DNA from: Rhynchospora pubera
Lineage: Eukaryota > Streptophyta > Magnoliopsida > Poales > Cyperaceae
Direction of reading: 5' to 3'
DNA length: 64,000 nt
Assembly: GCA_028095005.1 (NCBI GenBank)
Contig: CM051460.1
Coordinates: 186,356,742 to 186,420,741 of the forward strand
Shown here piece by piece: positions 32,760 through 42,122 of the stretch (position 1 is the first letter of the stretch; every line of letters starts with the position of its first letter). The notes under the pieces were generated by a model that was given only the letters and a program-made list of their open reading frames with translations, had not been told where the DNA came from and did no database searches. A program made the translations under genes and the position numbers.

Positions 32760-35700
32760 TCTCAAACCCTAGAAAGTGGATCGGAGCCTGAGAGTGGATC
32801 GAAGTCAGAGAGCGTCTCCTCGCGACCGTTGCCTCCTCTCTCCTCTCAACCATTTACTCCAGTCGTCATTGTTGCTTCTTCTCTGCTACCACACAACTTG
32901 CCTTCGATTCATTTGAATAAGGTACGTACAATAAAGCTTTTTCAAAATATTTTGTACCTGGTCAAACCAATACTCTTAATGATTGTTGGTCAAGTGCATA
33001 TTGTTGAATAATGGAATTATTCTGGTAGGAACTAGTACACAAATTAGTACAGATTGTTGAATAATGGAATTAGTAAAGGGGGAAAAAGCGGGCCATGGCG
33101 TGTGGTACTTGTTAATACAGATAAATGTGTTAGAGATATGTCCTAGAAGCCAATCAGTTGGTAGCTATTATATTAGTTTATGTTATTGATGATGCTTGAT
33201 CATTTGTTCCTAGAGATTATTATTGACAGATCATTCAGGTTGAGGATCTGAATTGTAGATCTCTGTGGATCATTCGTTAGAATGACAATAATATCTCTAA
33301 AGAGTCCATAATCTTGATAATTAACAAGGAACATTAATTATCATATAAGATTAGTATACAAGTTAAGTGATGATGAAGTTCTACAAATCATAGGTAAGGA
33401 GTTACCGACTTGATTGCATATGTGTATGTTACTGGAACATAGCACAGGACATGACCCAATGAAATAAATATATGGATTGTGTTATGTGTCATTATTTATT
33501 TCATACGTGTTTGATTCAGAGTTTGAGATGATTCAATTTCTCCACATGAGGATAGGTTCTACAAATATCGTCTAACGTTGATTCCTGATAAGGGCTGCTA
33601 TACGGACTTTTTTTGTGTTCTCTTGAATTGTGCGGGGAGAAACTGTTCATCAAGACAACCGTATGTCCCTCATTAGTTCACCTAGTGAGTGATGATATCT
33701 ACTGGGCCCCTTGATGGAGTTGGATCGTATGCGCGCAACTAGGCGATCAACTCTAGATCAAGAAACGTATAATCTGCAAGAATGACACATTCCTATCTTG
33801 GATTATACACGGATATCATGTGACATAGGAATCAAATCAATAAGATACCATTTCTTATGCAGGATTGAAGTATTGTATTGGTACAGTATTTATTTATGCG
33901 AATTGGGAATCATAACGTGTTGCTAGATACCGCTTATGATTGTTGGAAGTAAATGGTGATTTATTTTCCATGGCCAACATAGCATAAATCCTCAAAGGGT
34001 CACACAAATAGGACTTTAACCATACGTGCATTATTTGTTTATTTGCAGTAGCGAGTACTGCGAATATATGATAAGTTGATTAATTAATTATATACCGTTA
34101 CGAACCGTTATAATTAATTAACTCAAGTGGATCATATAGAAATAATATAATGCATATGCTAATTCCAAATTAATTATTAATATGTTAATAATTAAGTTAG
34201 TTCAACGTATATTTATTATACTGAGCTGATCGGTCTTTTGTTTAATTAGTTAATTAAAAGTCCGATTTGAGATTAGTTAATGGAGTGGATTAATGGGCCA
34301 TTATATCACGTGGATTAGCCCATAATTATCCATTAATTTTCGTGCATAGAGAGGTATTTTTGTCCAGACAAAAATGGAAGAGAGCTGATCTTTATATAAG
34401 GCAGCGTTGTTTATGGAAATAACGTGGAAAACCTAATTTTCTCTCTCTTCTTCTTCCCTGGCTGACGGCTCCATGAGGGGGCAGAAATTTCGTGCCTCCC
34501 TCTCTTGTGTGCCTCCCTCCCTCTCTATACAGCTCATGTGTTGAGCGTTTTCTTCTTCCAATTAATCGTTAATCGCGCGAAGGAGAAAACAGGGAATTAG
34601 CTATCGTCTCGGACAAGCTAGCACTTGTCTTGAGACTTTGGTTAATCTTCTAGGTGGACTCGAGGCAACCGGAGGCAGTCGCGAGGGTGACAAGCATGCC
34701 ACCGACTCCAAGAGATTGGATTCGAGCCTTCCGAATACGATTTCGGAAGAGGTAATCTCCTACGCTTCTCCTTTTATGATGTTAATCACTTGAATGACTA
34801 GATCCGTTAATCGTGCGTATTAATTCCTTGTTAAATGTTAATAAAAATTAAAATTGCACGTGGACTTGAGTTCCTAACAAAATGATGCTGAAGGAATAAA
34901 TAGAAATGCTTGTTAATACAGATAACAGATTGTTCTTCTACATTATTTTGCTTTATCGTGTGGTACTTGTTACCTTTAGTAAAGGGGAAAAAAATCGGGT
35001 CATGAGTCATGACGTAGGAACTAGTGTTTTTTTCCTTTTTTTTCCCATTGTGCAGTTCTACAATATTCCTTTACTTCTTTTAGTTACTCCCTTCTTTAGT
35101 TTTTTTTCCCCTTTTTTTGTCCTTATATCAAACTTTTCTAGTCTTAATGTTTTCAATGAAATCTTGCTGGTTGTGCTTGCCACCTGATTAATTTTTCTTA
35201 TTTTTCAACCATGGAGAAATTTTTCTATAATATGTAATGCATGCCTAATTTTGCTTTAGCCAATTTTACATTTTTAGGTTAAATTAGTTGACCCACCCGG
35301 TTAAAACATGTCCATTGGTAACTTAAAGTAACTTGATGTTGCTTTGTTGCTGGCAGTGCCAAATTTACATTGTGTCTTAGCAGTTTCAGAAACTAGTTTT
35401 GTAGTCTGGTTTTGCCAATGGGATATTATTTATAAGCTGTTATTTACTTTTCTAATTCCATTCAGAAGATATAACATGTTATTTACTTTCTTTACTTTCT
35501 TAGAAGAAATTGTTTTATTTCATAATTTCTGTTGTGGAGACAACTCTTACATCAGTAGTGTCAATTAGAACTTAGTTAGTGTCATGAGTATTAGTAATCT
35601 CTTTTCTTTCAATAATTGTCCAGATTTCACTCAATTGTTGCATATGACTTCAATTAAAGCTTAATTTTTTTTATAGGATATCAAATGAGTACGTCAAGTG

Positions 35701-36003
35701 GCGGTCATCATGGATGCAACACTAGTGGAGCAATTCCTTATTGCATAAGATGCGAGAACATGCAACTAGTGTGATCAATTGAGCTTTAGGCCTATAAATC
35801 GAGAATTTGAAGAGTTGAAACAACAATTGAAAGCAGCAAGGAAGCAATTAGAAGAAATAGAGAAGACAAATTATATGTTGATTAAGAAGATTAATCAAGC
35901 TATTTATGTTGTGATTTCATTATTTGTAATTCTTGTTGGAATTTTATTTTCTGTAATTAAGAAAATGGATATGGGTATGTTAGTTAGTATATGGACAGCT
36001 TAA
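32760..36003 (+). pseudogene. GRF-type zinc-finger small protein gene, broken
   Basis: A probable leader exon (about 32760-32921, donor GGTACGTA) is followed by a 2.75-kb intron that holds a solo LTR. The coding exon starts at 35677 (acceptor TTTTTTATAG). ATG 35685 gives MSTSSGGHHG and IPYC-RC-EN, the opening of plant GRF zinc-finger proteins (short Ser/Thr leader, then PYC-C). A TGA follows at 35772-35774 and the rest of the finger is missing. In another frame (to 36003) the usual tail appears: a coiled coil (EELKQQLKAARKQLEEIEK) and a C-terminal membrane helix (AIYVVISLFVILVGILF). The stop, the frame change and the lost finger residues make it a pseudogene. Joining the leader exon to it is inference. 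Confidence 0.6.
33128..34879 (+). repeat. Solo LTR, 1752 bp, large-LTR family, copy 1
   Basis: Begins TGTTAGAGATATGTCC and ends GAGTTCCTAACA, with the perfect 5-bp duplication AAATG at 33123-33127 and 34880-34884. A TATATAA box lies near 34393, with a downstream region like an LTR leader. No primer site, tract or coding region adjoins it. Copy 2 (51801-53556, minus strand) has the same length and is clearly the same family. Confidence 0.93.
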
Positions 36004-36530
36004 TTAGGCAGTAGTATTGCTTGAATGTAACTTTGAAGTACTATGCTTATTAACTTTGCTTGAATGTAATTCTGATTCATGTTATTCAAGTTCCATGTGC
36101 ATTGGAGAGTTCTATAGTTTTACCAGAGAAAATGATATAGTTATTCACACTGATTTCCTCTTAAACTGCTCTTAATTTGAATTAAAAGTAATTGTTCTCG
36201 ATTATTCTTACCAGAACAAATACAAAGTTCAATAGTTGTGAGCAATAAAAATGCAATAAAAAAGTTGTGAGCAATAAAAAAAAAATTCTAGAAATAAGTG
36301 GGTAGCGCCCACCACTCTTCATTGAACAAAAGAGCTTGTGGTACAAAACTTAAAAGTTACAATCAATATCTCAACACATCTAACAGCAGCACAAAGCAAA
36401 TTTGTTGCCACACCTCCTGTCACCTATCTATAAACTTCTCACTAAAATCAAACAACATCCAACATACAACTTTAATTCACAAGTCATTTCAAAATTTTGC
36501 TTTCAGCCATGTATCAGTTGAATACCCAAG

Positions 36531-36975
36531 TCAAGTGTTCTTTAGGAGGGCGTTCCATACCCCACCTTCCTCTCCATTGCCATCTTCCCAACCTGGTAGT
36601 TGCACTTGCATTGCCCCCTCTTCCATGTCTGACAGCCATTTCTTCACCAAATCTTGCATTGATGTTGTCCATATTTCTGACCAGTAATACACGATGGATT
36701 TAATATTTCTGCAATATACTCTCAATGAAATTGGGTCAGAAGCATGAAAACAACAATGGTTCCTTTCCAACCAACAAACCCAACAAACTGCAGCACAAAG
36801 TAATTTCACTACTTCTTGTTCATCGCCTTGGAAACGATCTATAATTACAAAAACATCCCCTGACTTCTGTGGAATCTTATCACAAATGACAGAATGCATA
36901 AGCCATCTCCAAACTTCTTGTACATGAGAACACTAAAAGAACATGTGTTCCACTGACTCCTCTTTATGTGAGCAA
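36531..36975 (-). pseudogene. LINE reverse-transcriptase 3' fragment (zf-RVT region)
   Basis: On the minus strand the sequence reads CSHKEESVEHMFF, a stop codon, CSHVQEVWRWLM, then VICDKIPQ and VVKLLCAAVCWVCWLERN. This is the Cys/His zf-RVT module and following helix found at the C-terminus of plant non-LTR retrotransposons (E-S--H-FF-C----VW, then W--W-ERN--F). The upstream reverse-transcriptase domain is absent and one codon of the finger is TAG, so it is a dead fragment. A 16-bp sequence (GTGAGCAATAAAAATG) occurs just below it at 36238-36253 and again at its upper end at 36968-36983. Confidence 0.72.
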
Positions 36976-36983
36976 TAAAAATG

Positions 36984-37792
36984 TTTAATAGTTTGATTCT
37001 GAAATAAAATTCTTAAGGAGGTTTAAAGTCGTTAACTTCATTTGAGTCACCAAACTAGACTTAAAATTGATTTAATGAGTCACCAAACTAAACATGTAAT
37101 ATGGTACATGGTAAGCTGGTACTTGCACTTTATTGTCTCCTGGTACCAGCCGGTACTTGCACGTAAGTGTCTCATTATAAAATAATAACTGAATGTACGT
37201 CAGTACTGTCATTAAAAGTTTGTAGTTAATATCTCTGAACTTTTTTCCTTTTTATTTCAAAATTATCGACAAATTCACTACAAAAAAATCAAACTCAAAA
37301 ATATCAAAACTGATGCAGTTCCCAGAACTTTTTTTCTTTTTATTTCAAAACTGATGAAGTACCGATGCAGTTCCCAAAAATTCAAACTAAAAAATATCAG
37401 ATAAATCTCTTCTTTTAAACCCCTATACTCTAGGTATATGAGAGAGAGGAGTATACCTGGTTTAAAAGAAGCTCAAAATCGAAGAGGCTGAGAATCAAAG
37501 GCGCTCCGATCAAAGGCCTGAACGAACGGATCAACTTTCTCTTTTTTTTCTAGGGTTTGAGGAGGAGGCGTAGGCCTCATCTTTGTTTTGAGTTGAGAGA
37601 GAGAGAGAGAGAGAGGCGAAGTGTACAGATAAAAGGAAGAAGACAGAGAGAGGTCTGGATTGCGACTAACGGAGAAACAAAACGGAGAAAATAGTCGATC
37701 CAGCGCAAATCAAATCTCAGCGATCTGTGCGATTTTTGATGCAGATCCAAAGGTCTGGATTGTGACTCACCAGAGTCTCCGTGATACATACG
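36984..37792. other. Intergenic DNA with GA microsatellite
   Basis: No coding sequence is supported. A (GA)n run lies at about 37591-37615. The stretch 37500-37780 is richer in GC and purine than its surroundings and might be an untranslated leader on the minus strand, but no exon was identified. Confidence 0.4.
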
Positions 37793-37795
37793 TTA

Positions 37796-37969
37796 GGCTC
37801 CGTTTGGATGGCTTCTTCCCGGAATAAGAAATAAGGAATAACTACTTTTTACCAATAAATTTATTTCTAACCATTCAAACTCTTAACAAAAGTTACACAC
37901 TTCCCAATAAATTTATCCCTTCCCTTCTTTCTTCTTCCTACCTTATTCTCAACGCATCCAAACGGAGCC
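37796..37969. mobile_element. Tourist/Harbinger-like MITE
   Basis: 174 bp with exact 15-bp inverted ends (GGCTCCGTTTGGATG and CATCCAAACGGAGCC) and TTA on both sides (37793-37795 and 37970-37972). A 3-bp TTA duplication is the hallmark of PIF/Harbinger elements. It lies 80 bp upstream of the tRNA gene. Confidence 0.92.
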
Positions 37970-38049
37970 TTAAATTGGAAGGTTCTGAATGCTCGTCTTC
38001 AGAAAGTTGCGTTTCTAGTCATTAAATAATTATCGGAAAAGAAATATCG

Positions 38050-38121
38050 GTGGCTGTAGTTTAGTGGTTAGAATTCCACGTTGTGGCCGTGGAGACCTGG
38101 GCTCGAATCCCAGCAGCCACA
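38050..38121 (+). tRNA. tRNA-His (GTG)
   Basis: The acceptor stem GTGGCTG (38050-38056) pairs with CAGCCAC (38114-38120). The anticodon stem CCACG/CGTGG encloses the loop TTGTGGC, giving anticodon GTG. The T-arm reads CTGGGCTCGAATCCCAG with the standard GTTCGAATC-type B box (here GCTCGAATC). The A box is TAGTTTAGTGG. No intron is present. A T-run at 38125-38136 is a pol III terminator. The extra 5' G of mature tRNA-His is not encoded, as usual in eukaryotes. Confidence 0.96.
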
Positions 38122-38124
38122 ATT

Positions 38125-38136
38125 CTTTTTTTTTTT
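38125..38136 (+). terminator. Pol III terminator of tRNA-His
   Basis: A run of T residues four bases after the discriminator base, the normal stop signal for RNA polymerase III. Confidence 0.85.
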
Positions 38137-38449
38137 AAATTTTGTTTGTTGCTCTTCACTTCAAGGCTTCCCCCTGGGCCCTGGCGAATCTGGGAGCGTA
38201 TTTCCCGTCAACCTTAAAATTAATTTTTGATTCGAATCGTTCGATTTAATTTTGACGTTTAAAATTTTTAGGCCTATCAATCTGATATTATGCACGGACT
38301 TTCATAATCGTTAAAATTAAATCAAACGGTGAAAGATTTGCAGACGACGTGATTCCGGCGAATCTATCCGAAATTTTGTAAAATAATATTAAAATAATAT
38401 AATCCAATAAAATTAATATCAATTTAATCAGTTTAATATAAATAGTATC

Positions 38450-38636
38450 GTAAGATCGGAATCCAGGATTCCGAACGTTAGATCGGATTCTCGGATTCCG
38501 ATCTAACGTTAGATCGGAATCCAGGATTCCGAACGTTAGATCGGATTCTCGGATTCCGATCTAACGTTAGATCGGATTCTGGGATTCCGATCTAACGTTA
38601 GATCGGAATCCTGGATTCCGATCTAACGTTTACGAT
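38450..38636. repeat. Palindromic tandem array in left MULE-2 arm
   Basis: About six alternating units of GATCGGAATCC/GGATTCCGATC, most separated by TAACGTTA or AACGTTA. Each unit is itself an inverted repeat, so single strands can form stacked hairpins. A shorter version lies in the right arm at 41749-41858, and related units are in MULE-1 at about 25033-25090 and 26043-26135. Confidence 0.88.
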
Positions 38637-39514
38637 ATAACTCTGCTCCGGACCTCCTTTCCGCGCGCGAGCACAGTAAGTTTAATTTTTTTTATTTTAT
38701 TTTATTATTTATTTATTTAGTTTATTAGTTTTTAATTTAGTTAATTAAATAAAAAAATAAAGAAAATATTCCAAAAATATTTAAAAAATCGGAAAAAATG
38801 AGGAAAAATAAAATTTAAAATTATATGTAATTTATTAATTATATTAGATTTTTTGTTGTCTTTTTATTTATTTAAAATAGATAATAAATTGTAAAATTAT
38901 TTTAAAAATACGGAAAAATAAGAAAAATTCATATGAAAATTTATGTGTAACTAATTTATTTATTTTATTTTTTTGATTTTAATAATTAAGATTTTGATAA
39001 TTAAATATGAGAAAAATTAGAACTGAAAAAACAGCTCCGGATTCGAAAAGTTTGGCGCTAGAAAAATAGAAAATACGCTCTGAAAAATTCTAACAAAAAT
39101 ACTAAGCTGTTAATTGGCGGACCAATTTTCCTAAACTTAAATTTCAAAATTTTTAGGCGTACCATTTGTTGAAAACAAAAATGACAAAGGACCAAGATAG
39201 TCACACTTTCAACTGAAAAAACAGCTCTGAATTCGAAAAGTTTGGCGCTAGAAAATTATGAAATACGCTCTGAAAAATTTTATCAAAAATACTGAGCTGT
39301 TAATTGGCGGATCTATTTTCCTAAACTTAAATTTCAAAATTTTTAGGCGTACCATTTGTTCAAAACAAAAATAACAAAGGACCAAGATAGTCACACTTTG
39401 AACTGAAAAAACAGCTCTCGATTCAACTTAGTATTACGAATATTACAATTATTTTTCACATCACATAAGAGTACAATTCAACTAAATATTACATTATCAC
39501 CACAAAAATTACAA

Positions 39515-41263
39515 TTATTTTCTTCCTCCTCTTGCAAAATTAGTTATTCTTGCGCCAAGACGTAAAATTCCACCACGTATTCCGGTTTGTGCTCTGCTAC
39601 TCGATGCTCCTTGACTGTCCCTTGTAATTGATGTCCCCTGACTTGTGACATACCTAGCAGAACTTGAGCGTGGATCCACGCTAATGGAATTTCGGCGTGG
39701 TTCATTTCCTCCTATACCAAGACTAATACGACTTTGAGTTCGTGGATCTACGCTAACAGAACTTCGCCCAGGTTGAACTGGCTCCCTGGAAAAAGAACTT
39801 TCACCTCGGTTACCTGTTGAAGGCGGAGCTCTATTCCTTGTACTTGTTCGTCTATGCGTGTTGGCACGCCTACCAGATTGAAGTTCCTCCAAAGAGATAG
39901 GTGGTTGTGGGTTGTTGTCCTCTGTGGTTCTTCTTTTTTTATTTTTATTATTTCGCATTGCATCCATCCACATCCAATCACGGTCCTTCTTTCGCCGCCC
40001 CCGATTAATCATATTCTTATCAGGGAACACCACAGGTCCATCGTAGCGAGGCCAGTTCTCTTCGTCTTCATAGCAGTGGAAGTCACTTGATGACCATATT
40101 TTAACCATGTTCTCTGTACTATATAGTGGGTCTATAAATTCATCTACTTCCCATCTATATGTATCGCATATGGCAACAACATGAGCACATGGTATTCCGG
40201 TCAGTTGAGGTTTTTGACATTTGCACGTCACACGCCTAGTCGGTAGTTGAGGATCTTCCGGTTGATAATTTCGGTTGATGAGAACTTTGTACTTCCACGT
40301 TCTTCCAGGGAAATCTTTCTCGTTGGGCACCTGTACTTCGAACTCTCCACGTTCAACATCAATGGTTACCACAGTCATCAGCGCTGTAAATATTAAAATA
40401 TATAAAAAACATGTAAATATAAATGAAGGTTAATTTTAGGTAAAGTATACAACGGTAATCCTTACCCGCTTTAAGAGTATGCTTCATGACTTTTAATTGC
40501 ACCTCTTTTGGCCACCGTTCTCCATCTGCTTGTCTTCCCAATGCTATTTGCTTCCTTTCATTAAACCACTGCACAGTCTTGTACCAAGTGCCTTCTACGA
40601 GTCCAACAACTGGGAGTCTTCTCTCAACCTTGTACCGGCTATTTAGACTTTCAGATCCGTTACTAGTCATAAGACCCCAACGTGCACCAGTGTCAAAAGT
40701 TTGTGCCCACCTCTCTGGTCTCATTCGCTCATTGGTATCTGTCTCGTTTTCTTTACCACACTTCTTAAGATAATCGATAACTTCAGGGTTTGTCACTCGG
40801 AGTTCCTCCCACATTTTCATGAATGGCCGTTTCTTTTTCTTGTTAGCCAACTTATTTCTAAATTTGTGTGGTATACCTTTGTCTTTACCAGAAACCTTGT
40901 ACACATTTTCACATAAATGTTGCATACAATACCGATGTACGGCCAATGCAGGCTCCGCACTTTCTTGCCATCCGTACTGTGGTCTTTTAAACATGTTCCT
41001 TATTCCCCAATGACGGTCTGAGACAACACAAAATTTTTTTGGTCCCACCACTTGTTCCCTTAGAAATTTCATGAACCAACCCCATCAAGTTTCATCCTCC
41101 GTTCTCACTAAAGCAAATGCTAACGGAACAAGCCGTTGCTCAGGATCGTAACCGCAAGCCGCTAAGAATTTACCCTTATAGCGACCTGATAAGAAAGAGG
41201 CATCAATGCTAATCACGGGCCTAATATACCGAACCGCCGCGATACAAGGCCCGAATGCCCATG
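39515..41263 (-). pseudogene. MULE transposase, truncated and with a stop codon
   Basis: Two exons: 40466-41263 and 39515-40383, joined by an 82-nt intron with GTAAGG and TTTACAG. Exon 1 opens with AWAFGPC and the first catalytic Asp in RPVISIDASFLSGRYKGKF, followed by AACGYDPEQRLVPLAFALV. TGA at 41085-41087 interrupts the frame before WGWFM. The second Asp is in KFCVVSDRHWGI. The second exon has the SWIM zinc finger (CKCQKPQLTGIPCAHVVA) and a basic, repeat-rich tail (SVDPR, SISVDPRS). The N-terminal domain and start codon are missing upstream of 41263. The protein would cut and join element ends in the nucleus, but this copy cannot. Confidence 0.92.
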
Positions 41264-42122
41264 CTGCATTAAAATTGTAAATTAATAATTATATTTTAAT
41301 TAAAATTGTAAAATTAAATTAATAATTTATATTGTTTTGTAAATTAAATTAAAGTAGTTAAAAAAATAATAGCTCAATCAAATTAAATTAACTAAATGAA
41401 ATTAAATTAAATTAATTACTTCAAACAACTAAATAAGATTTTATTACATTAAATTAAGTCAAATTATTAAATAATTTTATTTAATTAATTTTTAATATAT
41501 TAATTTTATAATATATTAATTTTATAATATATTAATTTAATATTAAAATTTTATATATTTAATTAATTTTTATAAATAGAAGTAAAATAAAATATATTAA
41601 TTTATTATTTTATCTTCAAAATATATTACTAAAATTTCATAATATATTATTTTAATATTAAAATTTTATATATTTAATTAATTTTTATAATAGAAGTACA
41701 ATAAAACCATGAAAAACGACAAAATTGAGTAGTTACAGCACTGTTCGGAATCCCAGATTCCGATCTAACGTCAGATCGGAATCCCAGAATCCGATCTAAC
41801 GTTAGATCAGAATCCAGAAATCCGATCTAACGTTCGGAATCCAGGATTCCGATCTTACGATACTATTTATATTAAACTGATTAAATTGATATTAATTTTA
41901 TTGGATTATATTATTTTAATATTATTTTTTTAAATTTCGGCGAATCTATATTATGTTCTCGAATGATGGGTCATCTTGGGCCTAAACTGGACCGGATCTG
42001 ACTCCAGCCTACCGTTGTTTTCATAGCAAAAACCTCCTCTCTCCTCTTTTAATAGTTTCAGAGCAAAACCTCATTTCTCCGACGACTGCACTGTCCGATC
42101 TCCGGACAAGTGAGGTGGAGAG

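Larger units (their letters stand above)
38368..41940. mobile_element. Mutator-like element (MULE-2) with defective transposase
   Basis: A 3573-bp element with the exact 9-bp duplication CGAATCTAT at 38359-38367 and 41941-41949. Ends are CCGAAATTT and AAATTTCGG. The terminal inverted repeats run to about 38640 on the left and from about 41745 on the right. The outer ~85 bp of each arm is nearly identical AT-rich DNA. Further in lie tandem palindromic units (GATCGGAATCC, GGATTCCGATC, TAACGTTAGATCGG), more units on the left. Inside, on the minus strand, is a truncated transposase gene (39515-41263). AT-rich non-coding DNA of about 480 bp separates it from the right arm. Confidence 0.95.

Noticed and set aside
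35779..36003. Coiled-coil plus membrane ORF as a stand-alone gene
   Set aside because: It begins with TTG, not ATG, and the upstream GRF-finger remnant shows it is the tail of a broken gene.
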